A program made the position numbers and the translations under genes. Below the pieces are notes generated by a model. It saw only the letters and a list, made by a program, of their open reading frames with translations, did not search any database and was not told the DNA's origin. DNA of 54,566 nucleotides from Patescibacteria group bacterium. GTDB lineage: Bacteria > Patescibacteriota > Minisyncoccia > UBA6257 > 02-FULL-45-10c. The stretch is taken from assembly GCA_018969615.1 (NCBI GenBank), contig JAGWYA010000001.1, forward strand, positions 1-54,566, in the 5' to 3' direction. Shown piece after piece: positions 25,695-36,100 of this stretch; within the stretch, counting starts at the first letter, position 1; each line of letters starts with the position of its first letter.

Positions 25695-26396
25695 ATGCCA
25701 CACGATCACACCACAACAGAAACGCTTCTTCGCGAAGAGAAAAAAGTTCTCTCGGAGATCAAGGCCGAAGAAAAGATGCTCGCACGGATCTTGCGCAACA
25801 TATGGGTTATCGCAGGGATCACGATCCTTGTATGCGCGGGGATCGTTGCCGGAGCCTTATATTGGAATGCGCTCCAGAGCCGGGTGTATATTGAGAACGC
25901 AGTGGTCACTGCGACCGAGACCGATCTTGCTCCGCAAGGGCCCGGCATTCTTCAGCAGATTTTTGTAAAAGAAGGGGACACGGTGCCGACCAATGCGGTA
26001 GTCGCGCGCGTCGGAAATGAGCTGATCAAGACCACTGAAGCGGGAACTATCATCAGCGTGAACGCCGCCATCGGGAAACTTTTTAATCCGGGGGAAACCG
26101 TTGTGGGCATGATCGGGAGCGAAGAGCTTCGGGTCGTGGGTCATTTGGATGAGGATAAGGGATTGCAGTATGTTCATGTCGGCCAGGCGGCGGTGTTTAC
26201 GGTCGACGCGTTCAGTTCCAAGGAATATTACGGCGTTGTCGACGAGGTGAGCCCGTCATCGCGGCAGGGCGATGTGGTCTTCAATATCTCCGATCAGCGG
26301 CAAACCAATCAATTCGATGTGAAGATCCGTTTTGACGCCGCTCAATATCCGGAACTGAAGAACGGCATGTCCGCAAAGATCTGGATCTATAAATGA
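25695..26396 (+). CDS. HlyD/EmrA-like adaptor
   Basis: TM + VYIENAVVTATETDLAPQGPGILQQIFVKEGDTV; adjacent to DHA2 MFS gene. Confidence 0.85.
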   Translation: MPHDHTTTETLLREEKKVLSEIKAEEKMLARILRNIWVIAGITILVCAGIVAGALYWNALQSRVYIENAVVTATETDLAPQGPGILQQIFVKEGDTVPTNAVVARVGNELIKTTEAGTIISVNAAIGKLFNPGETVVGMIGSEELRVVGHLDEDKGLQYVHVGQAAVFTVDAFSSKEYYGVVDEVSPSSRQGDVVFNISDQRQTNQFDVKIRFDAAQYPELKNGMSAKIWIYK

Positions 26397-27910
26397 GCAC
26401 CGAGCGGTCTCTCGCGCAGAATACGCAGGATTCGTCCGCCGACCGATCGCTTCGGTGGTGGGTTTTGGTTACGGTCATTCTCGGGACCTTTCTGGGGAGG
26501 CTTGATCAGACGATCGTAAACCTCGCCCTTCCGAAGATCATCATTGATTTCAATATTTCCGTTTCCGCGGCAGGGTGGATCGCGACCGCGTATATCCTTG
26601 CGAACGCGGTTTTTGTGCCGGTATGGGGCAAACTCGGCGATACGATCGGAAGGAAGAAGGTCTATGTGATGGGATTCATCGGATTTTTATTCGGATCTGC
26701 GTTGGCCGGATTTGCGTGGAACCTGACCTCCATGATCGGATTCCGGATCCTTCAGGCGATCGCCGGATCGGCAGATTATCCGACGGCGATGGCGATCCTG
26801 ACCATTACCTTTACCGATATGAAAGAGCGGGCGCAGGTATTGGGATTGTGGTCGTCTTCGTTCGCGGCCGCGTCCGTGTTCGGCCCGCTGATCGGCGGAT
26901 TTTTGATCGACTCATTCGGGTGGCGGTCGATCTTTCTCGTGAACATCCCCGTCGGCCTCCTCGGTCTTTTTATGGCGTTGAAATTCATCGACGAATCGGT
27001 GTCGGATAACGAGAGCCATTATTTCGATTGGTGGGGATCGCTTACGCTGGGCGGCTCATTAGCCACGCTGGTCCTGGTGCTTGACCAGGGAGCGACCTGG
27101 GGATGGCTCTCGACGAACAGCGTTCTATGTTACGCCTCCAGCATTCTTCTGTTTCTCGCGTTCCTGTATGTTGAACAGCGCGCTCCGGAGCCGATCATCG
27201 ACCTGAAGTTCTTTAAGATCAACGCCTTTGTTACGACCTTGGTGAACAGTTTCATTGTCTTTATGGGTATGATGGGAAGCGTTTTTTTGATCCCGATATT
27301 TGCGGAAACGTTTTTGGGATTCAATGCGACCCAAACCGGGTATCTTTTTATGCCGATGGCTTTTGCGATCATGATCGCGGCGCCGCTGGGAGGCAGTTTG
27401 ACCGGCAAGGTCCAGTCCCGGTTCGTGATCATGGGAAGCACGCTGGTCGCGGCGTTCGGCGTCTATCTCTTTTCCTATCTTGATCCGCGCTCGAGCGCGC
27501 TGGCGATCATTGTTCCGCTTGCGATCATGGCGTTCGGGATCGGCTTCGGCATGGCGCCGCGTACGAATATCGTGGCATCGTCGGTCCCTCCGCAGGAGAT
27601 CGGCAGCGCATCGGCGATCCTTGCCTTGGTCAGGAACATCGCCGGGGCGTTCGGGATCGCGTTATTCGGAACTTTATTGACCACGACGACCGGACAGAAT
27701 GTCTTGCGGATCGCCCAGAACAGTCAGCTGAACCTCATGACGCCGGAAACGTACAAACAGTTCATCGGCCTTATTATATTGAAAGCGCAAGTATCGGCCT
27801 ATGGGACGGTTTTTGCGGTGGCAGCCGCTCTGCTGGTTGTGGGTGCGATCTCTTCTTTGTGGATCAGAGTTGAAAAAGAGGAAAAAGGCGAGGATCTCTT
27901 TATGGAATGA
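26393..27910 (+). CDS. DHA2-family MFS drug transporter (EmrB/QacA-like)
   Basis: LGTFLGRLDQTIVNLALPKI, WIATAYILANAVFVPVWGKLGDTIGRKKVY, 14-TM-like length 505 aa. Confidence 0.93.
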   Translation: MSTERSLAQNTQDSSADRSLRWWVLVTVILGTFLGRLDQTIVNLALPKIIIDFNISVSAAGWIATAYILANAVFVPVWGKLGDTIGRKKVYVMGFIGFLFGSALAGFAWNLTSMIGFRILQAIAGSADYPTAMAILTITFTDMKERAQVLGLWSSSFAAASVFGPLIGGFLIDSFGWRSIFLVNIPVGLLGLFMALKFIDESVSDNESHYFDWWGSLTLGGSLATLVLVLDQGATWGWLSTNSVLCYASSILLFLAFLYVEQRAPEPIIDLKFFKINAFVTTLVNSFIVFMGMMGSVFLIPIFAETFLGFNATQTGYLFMPMAFAIMIAAPLGGSLTGKVQSRFVIMGSTLVAAFGVYLFSYLDPRSSALAIIVPLAIMAFGIGFGMAPRTNIVASSVPPQEIGSASAILALVRNIAGAFGIALFGTLLTTTTGQNVLRIAQNSQLNLMTPETYKQFIGLIILKAQVSAYGTVFAVAAALLVVGAISSLWIRVEKEEKGEDLFME

Positions 27911-28005
27911 CCGCCGGCCGGGCGGGTAGCCGGGCCGCGCTGTTTTTGCCCCGGATGTGCATCAGGTGTCCTTCTGTACTACAATAAAAAGGACGGTTAT
28001 TTTTT

Positions 28006-29292
28006 ATGCCTATGAAGAAGATCATTATTGCGGGAGCCGGGTTCGGCGGATTGAAGACGGCGCTGCTGCTGCATGCCGAACTTTTGCGTCTGGGCTTGTT
28101 GGAAAAATATGAGATCGTTCTGATTGACCGAAACCCGTATCACACGTATACGCCGCTTTTATATGAAGCCGCGACGACCTCGAAAGAGTTCGTTGATCTG
28201 GCGGGGCTTGAGTCGGTCGTCACCTTCCCGATCTCTATGATCCTGAAAGGGAAGAAGATCACGTTCTTGGAGCGATCGATGAGCCGTATTGATCTGGAAA
28301 AAGGAGTGATCTCTTTTGTAAATCACGGCGACCTTCTCTTCGACTACGCAGTCCTTGCGCTCGGATCCGAGACGAATTATTTCAATATTCCCGGCATGGC
28401 AGAACATGCATTAACTTTAAAATCGTTCCGCGATGCAGTAGAGATCCGCGATGCGCTTTGGAACAAGATGGAGCAGCATGTCCGCGGCCTGCGTGTAGTG
28501 ATCGGCGGCGGCGGATCGACCGGCGTGGAGCTTGCCGGTGAGGTGAGATTATGGCTGGAAGAGCTTGAACAGGAATTCAAAACCAACGGCAGCTCGGTGA
28601 CCATCATCGAAGGGATGCCCACGGTCCTCGGCGGTTTTGCGCCGAAGATCGTAGCGAAAGTGATGAGTCGTCTTCAAAAGATCGGCGTTACGCTGATGAC
28701 CCAAGAATTCATTCAGACCGTGAGTGCGACGGCCGCATCGTTGAAAAGCGGGAAAACCGTTCCGTTCGATGTTTTGATCTGGACCGGCGGCGTGAAGCCG
28801 TCCTCATTGACCGACCAGCTGCCGTTGCGCCGCGATAAGCGCGGGCACATTGATCCTTCGGACTCTATGGATTGCCCGGCCATATCTGACGGAATAAGCC
28901 TCCACGGGAGGATCTATGCCTTAGGGGATGCGACCTCTTTTTATCCGTCCGGCGCCGAGCGTCCGATCCCGATGACCGCGCAAACGGCCATCGGCCAGGC
29001 GAAAGTGGTTGCTCATAATCTTATTGAAGACATTGAGGCTGCGGAAGGAAGGCGCGCGAAGGGGTCATATGTTTCGTATACGCCGAAAGAATATCCCTAT
29101 GTCATCCCGGTCGGCGGGAAATACGCGGTCGCGAAGATCGGCCCCCTGGTCCTTTCCGGTATCGCAGGATGGATCGTCAAATGTTTCGTTGAGCTCTATT
29201 ATCTGCTGGGGGACGTTCTGCCGAACGGCCATGCCATGCGTATCTGGCTGAAGGGGCTCGGCATCTTTTTGCGCAACGATCGGCTGGGATAA
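28006..29292 (+). CDS. NAD(P)/FAD-dependent oxidoreductase, type II NADH dehydrogenase-like (NDH-2)
   Basis: KKIIIAGAGFGGLKTAL, RVVIGGGGSTGVELAGEV, YALGDATSF, TAQTAIGQAKVVAHNL, C-terminal amphipathic/membrane region. Confidence 0.88.
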   Translation: MPMKKIIIAGAGFGGLKTALLLHAELLRLGLLEKYEIVLIDRNPYHTYTPLLYEAATTSKEFVDLAGLESVVTFPISMILKGKKITFLERSMSRIDLEKGVISFVNHGDLLFDYAVLALGSETNYFNIPGMAEHALTLKSFRDAVEIRDALWNKMEQHVRGLRVVIGGGGSTGVELAGEVRLWLEELEQEFKTNGSSVTIIEGMPTVLGGFAPKIVAKVMSRLQKIGVTLMTQEFIQTVSATAASLKSGKTVPFDVLIWTGGVKPSSLTDQLPLRRDKRGHIDPSDSMDCPAISDGISLHGRIYALGDATSFYPSGAERPIPMTAQTAIGQAKVVAHNLIEDIEAAEGRRAKGSYVSYTPKEYPYVIPVGGKYAVAKIGPLVLSGIAGWIVKCFVELYYLLGDVLPNGHAMRIWLKGLGIFLRNDRLG

Positions 29293-29310
29293 CGATCTTT
29301 TGGATGCTTC

Positions 29311-29916
29311 TTAAGACTTTGCCATGCGCGCCAGGGCGGCAAAGTCTTTTTTAAGCGCAGCGATCCGGCGTGCGTCATAGACCGCGACCGCCGGGTGGTA
29401 TTGAATATTGATCAGGACCTCGCCGTATGGGAGCGAGGCTTTGAATGTTTTACCGTGGAGGGCGCCGATCGGTCCGCAGCGCTTTTCAAGCCCGTATTTT
29501 TCCATGATATAACGCATGGAAAAACGGCCCAGGGTCACGATGATCTTCGGCCGGATGATCGCGATCTGCCGGTCCAGGAACGGGGCATAGAGCGCAAGTT
29601 CTTTCGGCGTCGGATCGCGGTTGAACGGCGGGCGATCTTTGACGATATTGGTGATGTAAACGCCCGCGCGGTCGATCTTGGCGGATCGCAGAAGCTCGTC
29701 CAATACCTTTCCCGCCGCGCCGCAGAACGGACGGCCCGTTTTCGCTTCATTTCTGCCCGGCGCTTCGCCGATGAGCATGATCCGCGCATGATGGCTTCCT
29801 TCGCCGATCACGGGGAGGGTCTTATTTTTGATCCGTTCTTTATAGAGCGGTGACACGGTCAGATGGAGCACTTCATCGCGGATCTTTTTCAGGGATGCGG
29901 TTCGGTCGTTGGTCAT
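29311..29916 (-). CDS. Uracil-DNA glycosylase, type 4/5-like
   Basis: RIMLIGEAPGRNEAKTGRPFCGAAGKVLDELL, YITNIVKDRPPFNRDPTPKE, HPAV. Confidence 0.9.
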   Translation of the reverse strand: MTNDRTASLKKIRDEVLHLTVSPLYKERIKNKTLPVIGEGSHHARIMLIGEAPGRNEAKTGRPFCGAAGKVLDELLRSAKIDRAGVYITNIVKDRPPFNRDPTPKELALYAPFLDRQIAIIRPKIIVTLGRFSMRYIMEKYGLEKRCGPIGALHGKTFKASLPYGEVLINIQYHPAVAVYDARRIAALKKDFAALARMAKS

Positions 29917-30065
29917 GGTCTTTTTTTTGTTCGGACTGTCCGGTGCTTGAAGTATTCGACTTGCCGCAAGCGGCGCTGCGCCTCTTCTTTGGTCGCGTAG
30001 GCGCCGAAAGAGCGCTCTCCGGTCTCCGAAAGTACGACATATTTTCCTTTTATTTTCTTGATCAT
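29913..30065 (-). CDS. 50-aa small protein MIKKIKGKYVVLSETGERSFGAYATKEEAQRRLRQVEYFKHRTVRTKKRP
   Basis: Overlaps UDG start by ATGA (translational coupling); well-formed basic ORF. Confidence 0.7.
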   Translation of the reverse strand: MIKKIKGKYVVLSETGERSFGAYATKEEAQRRLRQVEYFKHRTVRTKKRP

Positions 30066-30173
30066 CGCAGTGGCGGGCTGAGGCCTTTGTCTTTAGTATA
30101 GGTTCTTTAAAAATTTCGCTCAATGCTTCGGTGAGGAAAGAGAAGGGGTCACGACGCTCCTGTCATTAAATGG

Positions 30174-30179
30174 TATATT
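30174..30179 (+). promoter_or_regulatory. TGGTATATT box 7 nt upstream of ATG 30187
   Basis: aaatggTATATTgaattatATG. Confidence 0.55.
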
Positions 30180-30186
30180 GAATTAT

Positions 30187-33100
30187 ATGGCAGCATCAGA
30201 CCCCGATCACATCATAGCTCCGCACACGCCGGAGCATCTGGGTAAAGAGCTCGCCGCGTCCGTGAAGCTTTCGTTCAATGAGCGGCAGGCCGCCGCCTTC
30301 ATGAAAAAGACGCGGGAGACGTTCGTTCGGACCCGGAAGGTCTATCGCAGCTTGGCGCGCAATATCGACGCACGGACCCAGTATAATCAGGGATTGGAGG
30401 TCCTTTTGGATAATTTTTATATCGTTGACGCCGCGATCACCCAGCTTGCGTCGCGGTGGAAGGAGAAAGAATCGTTGCGCGTTCCGCAGATCGTGGATGC
30501 GGACGGGAAAACGCAGCTTCGCGTCTATATGATCGCGCGCGCGCTAGTGAAGCAGACCAACGGCGCGGTCGGACGGGAAGCGATCCTTTCTTTCTTGAAG
30601 GCGTATCAGCGGACCGCTCCGCTTTCGATCCGGGAGCTGGACATCTTTCCGGACATGCTCCGTTTCGCCCTGACCGAATCGATCGCGCGCTTTATTGAGA
30701 CGAACCTCGCCACGCTGCAGGAAATGAAGGAGGCGGATCGCTGGTATGACCAGATCGTAAAGGCTGGCCGCCGCAAGAACGCCTTTGTGCATCTCAAGAA
30801 GATCACCTCGCGGCTTGCGGCGCAGTACAGTATCATCCCGCAGTCATTCGGTCTGCATTTACTGCATCGGCTTTCTCAGACGGGAAAGGAGGGCGGCATC
30901 CGTATCGTTAGCAAGTGGCTGAAGCTCTCCATTTCCAAGCACGGCGTCAGCCATGCACAGCTTGCGAGCATGAATTCGCGTACGGAGCGGGAACAGATGG
31001 CGATCATCGCCAGTGCGATCTCAAGCCTGCGGTACTTGGGGCAGGTGCGCTGGGACCGGGTTTCGCTCGAATTGAACATGATCGACGCGGTTCTTGCCAA
31101 GGACCCTGCCGGCGCATTTTTGCCGCTGACGGAGGAGACTCGTTCGTTCTACCGGCGGACGATCGTCAGGATCGCCGACCGGACCGGAACCCATGATATT
31201 GAAGTTGCGCGCGAAGCGGTGCGCCTTGCCCGGCATGCCGCGGATACGGTAGCGGGGAACAGCCCTCGGACCGGGCATGTCGGCTATTATCTCATTGATA
31301 CCGGCATCGCCGATCTTGAGGCCGCGCTTTCTTATGAGCCCACTCCGCTGGAACGCCTCAGAGCTTTTATTCTGCGGCATGGAACCCGTGTTTATTTCAG
31401 CTTCATCGGCATCGCGATGCTTTTTTCGTTAGGGGCTCTTTTGGAGGCAAGCGATACGCTCCGGCTTTCTCCCGCTCCTTTTATTGCGATGCTCATCGCG
31501 GGCCTTTTGCTTTCATCCGAGGTCGCGACGGCGCTTGCGCACTTTATTTTCACTCGTGTTTTGAAACCGCGGCCGCTTCCGGCGCTTGATCTTCGCAGGG
31601 GAGTGGGCGAGGAGCGCCGCACGATCGTGGTGGTTCCGTCGATGTTTCGGGGCGGCGGGTTCGCAGAGAAGATAACCCGTCGGCTGGAAACGAACTTTAT
31701 CGGAAATAACGATCCGAATATCTTTTATGCGCTGCTGATGGATTTTCGCGATGCCGATTCGGCTGACATGCCGGATGATGAGGATCGCGTCCGGGAGCTG
31801 GAAGAAGAGATCGCGGCGCTGAATAAACGGTATCCATCGGTTCCGCAGCGATTCTCTCTTTTTTACCGTTCCCGTAAATGGAACGCCGCTGAAGGATGTT
31901 TTATGGGGTGGGAGCGCAAGCGGGGTAAGCTCCGCGAGTTCAATGCGCTGTTGCGGGGGAAGACAACGACCTATAGCGGTGATGCCGCTGCGCGCGCCCG
32001 GGCATACGGGAATGTCCCGTATATCCTTACGCTTGATGAGGATACCGAACTGGTCCGTGATTCCGGAAAGATGCTGATCGGCACGATCGATCATCCGCTG
32101 AACCGTCCGGTCATTGATCCGGTGCGCGCGGTGGTGACGGAGGGATACGGTATCGTCCAGCCGCGTTCAGCGCTGCGGTTCCGCGACGGGAACGCTTCGG
32201 TCTTTTCGAGGCTTTTCGGAAATTTCCCCGGCGTGGATACTTATTCGTTGCTTATCTCCGATCTCCATCAAGATCTGTTCGGCGAAGGGATCTTCCACGG
32301 AAAAGGAGTGTATAACATTGATGCGATCGAAGCGACGATGGGAGACCGTATTCCGGAGAACACCGTTCTTTCGCATGATCTTTTAGAAGGATTATATGCG
32401 CGGGTGGGCATTGCAAGCGATGCACGTATCTTCGAGGGGTTTCCGGCGAATTACCGCGAGTATATGCAGCGTTCGCATCGATGGATCAGGGGTGATTGGC
32501 AGATCATCTCGTGGCTTTTCGGTTCCCGAGGGAGCGTATTTTCGCCGATCGGCCGCTATCGGATCTTCGATAATCTTCGCCGGAGCGTGCTTCCGATCGC
32601 GGCGGTAGGCGGGATCATCGGTGCCGCATGGACCGCGGCGTATGTATCGACGTGGAGCATTCTTATTTTTCTTGCCCTGGGATCAGGCCAGCTCATCTCG
32701 TCATTCCTGACCATCACTGAGCGGACGATCAACTGGCAAAGTTCCATGAGCGCTTTCGCCCGTTTTGAATCTATGGTGAGCGGATTCGTCATCGCACTGA
32801 TCAAAACGGCCTTTCTCGGCATTTTTCTTTTGAATTATGCGGTTATCGCATTCGATGCGATCGTCCGCAGTATGTACCGTCTTTTTGTCTCCAAGCGGAG
32901 ACTGCTCGAATGGCAGACCGCTTATGAGGCGCTCGCCCAGCGGAAGAACTCGCTTTTGGGATTCGTGCGGTTCATGTGGCGGAGCCTCTTTTTCACCGCA
33001 GCATTTTTCTTTATTGAAGTGCATGTCAGCGCATTGAGCGATCCGGCAGCGCTTGCATGGGTGGCGGCATGGCTTGCCGCTCCGTTCTTTGCCGTTTTGA

Positions 33101-36100
33101 TCAGCGCAGAGCCGCGGCAGAAAGATCCGCTTTCAAAGCGTGAACGCCTTTATCTGCGGAAGATCGCGGCACGGACCCATTGGTTCTTTACCGATCTGGT
33201 GACGGAGCAGGACCATTGGCTTGTTCCGGACCATCTCCAGGAGGATCCTCCGAGCAAGCAGCATTCTCACGGCCCCGGCATGTCGCCGACCAATCTGGGC
33301 ATGTATCTTCTCGGCATGTCCTGCGGCCGCGAGCTTGGATTTCTGTCGCTGGAGGAGTATCGCGATCGAATCGAACGGGCGTTCACAAGCCTGGAAAAGC
33401 TCGAGCTGTATCGCGGACATTTCTTTAACTGGTATGAATTGAAGGAACTGACCCCGCTGGCGCCCAAATATGTATCATCGGTCGACAGCGCAAACCTCGC
33501 CCTGTCCCTTCTGTCAGTGCATGCCGCTTTAAAGAGCAGTACTGCGGCTCCGGTCATCGATACGGAAACCTTCGAGGGGTTCCGCGCGCAGCTGATGGTC
33601 TTGCGGGATGGATGCGATACGGCATTGGCGGGGCCATTGGACCGGAACGAGCGCCCCCTGATCGAAGAGATCAAGGCGGCGAGCGGGGAATCCCTTTCAT
33701 TGATCGGCAGGGCTTTTACCGAGGAGATCACGCCGCGCGGAAGCGATTTTATTTGGAGCGGAGTCGTGCATCGCTCCATTCAAATTCGGAATGCGCTTGA
33801 GACCTTGCGTCTTGAGGGGAAAAGCGAACGTTTTGAAGAGATATTCCTTGCGGTGCGCCATATGGAGGTCATTGCGGTCGCGCACCGCGATACCCTAGCG
33901 CATTATGTGGGATATGCGATGGTTCCCGTCGTTTCTTCGGTGGTCAGCAACAGCCGTTTGCATTCTTTGTATCTGAAACTGGCGGCATTCTTACAGAAGG
34001 TTCCGACGATCGATGCCCTGACCGACGGGCGCGTGCGGCGTGAGATCGAAGCGCTTGGCATGGATGAAGCGATCGCGCTTTCCGAACTTCCCCCTCCGGA
34101 GAAGGAACATGCGCGGGCATGGTATGCCGAAGTTCTGGAGCGCTTAGCTCTTGCCGAGCATAATGCCCGGGAGACCGCATACTCTCTTCATACGTCTGCG
34201 GAGAAGGCCGCTGCTTACGCGTACCGGATGGATTTTCGCTTCCTATATAACAAGGAGCGCGGATTGTTCCACATCGGATATAACCATACGACCGGCCGGC
34301 TCGACGAAGCGTTCTATGACCTCTTTGCCTCTGAGGCGAATTCGGCAAGCATCGTCAGTATCGCGAAAAACGATGTTTCGGAAAAACATTGGGGGTATCT
34401 GGGAAGAACGGTTGTAAAGAGCAGCGCCGGCGAAGCGGTGGTCGCCTCATGGGCAGGATCGCTTTTTGAATACCTGGGGACGCTGATCTATTTCGACGTC
34501 CCGGCCGAAAGCTTCTGGGGGACCTCGGCGCGGCATGCGATCGCCGCCCATCAATGGTTCGCGCGACGATACCGTATTCCATGGGGAATGGGCGAATCCG
34601 CATCCTCCCGCCAAGACGCCGAGCAGAATTACCATTATCAGGCATTTGGAGAGCCCTCGCTCGGATATAAGCGGGACCTTTCCGAATCGATCGTGGTTGC
34701 GCCGTATACCAGCGCGCTCGCCCTTTCGTTCGTTCCGCGCGCCGCGCTGATGAATTTCAAGCACCTGGAGCGCGCGGGCGGGTTTGGAAGATACGGATTT
34801 TATGACGCGATCGATTTTACGTTCGCGGAGCATCCCGCGAACCGGGAAGGAGGCGGCCGCCCTGCGCGGGTTTATTATGCGCATCATCAGGGCTTTATCC
34901 TTTCGTCGATCACGAACGTCCTTCGCGATAATTGGGTGCGGAAAATGATAGCCCGGGACCCAAGCATGGATGTCGCTTCGCAGTTATTTGAAGAAAAAAT
35001 GCCGGAGAATATTCCGTTGGAACGCATCAGCGTTGTCGTGCCGCGCGTGACCAAAACCGCGGAGGCGCCGCCGGTCGTTGAAGCGCGTCGCCAGTATCTT
35101 CCTTGGCACACGAAGGAAACCGCGTCGATCTTTATTTCTTCCGATAAGTATCGGTCCCGGATCACGTCTGCCGGCGCGGGGGAGAGCTGTTTTGATGACG
35201 TCTATATTACCCGGCCATCCCGCGATATGCTGCGCGAATCGACCGGAACGTTCTTTTATCTGTATGACAAGGCTAAGAACCGGATCTGGTCGCCGACGTT
35301 CATGCCGACGAAAGATCCCGGCGAGAAACTCTCGGTTTCGGCGGGGGAGCAGCTTATGGTATTTGACCGCCATGCCGATCCGGTTACGTCGTCGCTTGTG
35401 GCGACTCCGCTCCCTCGTGAGAATGGCGAACTGCGTGAACTGACCGTTCTGAACACAGGCGATTCCGACCGGACGCTGACATTCGGGGTTTGCGCGGAGC
35501 TTTCGCTGTCCCGGATCTCTGACGGTGCGGCGAACGAGAACTATGAGCGCCTTTTTGTATCGACTGAAACACAGTGGGACGGTCAGGCGATCATCGCTTC
35601 GCGGCCTGACCCGCATGATCGAAGCCGCACGATCGTCGCCGGATTTCTTCTGGCGAGCGATGCGAAAATTTCCGATCTCCGTACGATCCGCGAGAAGGAG
35701 GTATTCTATGGTTCGCCCCGCCGCATTGCCGCGCCTCCGGTGCTTGCCGATCTGAGCCGCGCCGATCACGCATTCCCTGTACATACGCTCGACAGCGTTG
35801 CCGCATTCGCCGGAAGCGTCCGTTTGCGCCCGCATGAGTCCCGCCGCATTACGCTGGTGTCCGCCGCAGGATACTCAAAGGAGCAGGTTCTTGCGACCCT
35901 GCGGCGATACCGTGACCAAAAGAGCATCCGAAGAGTCATTGAAAATGCCGATCAGGAAGGTTCGCGCTTCTTATCTGACCTCGGGATCGTTTCACAGCAG
36001 GGGTCGGTCTATGGAACGCTTGCGTCGCTCGCGATCGCACGCATGCTGCATAACCGCGATCTGTCGCCCGCAGGGAAGCCGACGCGGCCTTGGGTCTCTC

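Noticed and set aside
34984-35835. 283-aa minus ORF inside the glucan synthase gene
   Set aside because: Shadow ORF of the giant coding sequence, as are the many other small ORFs there.
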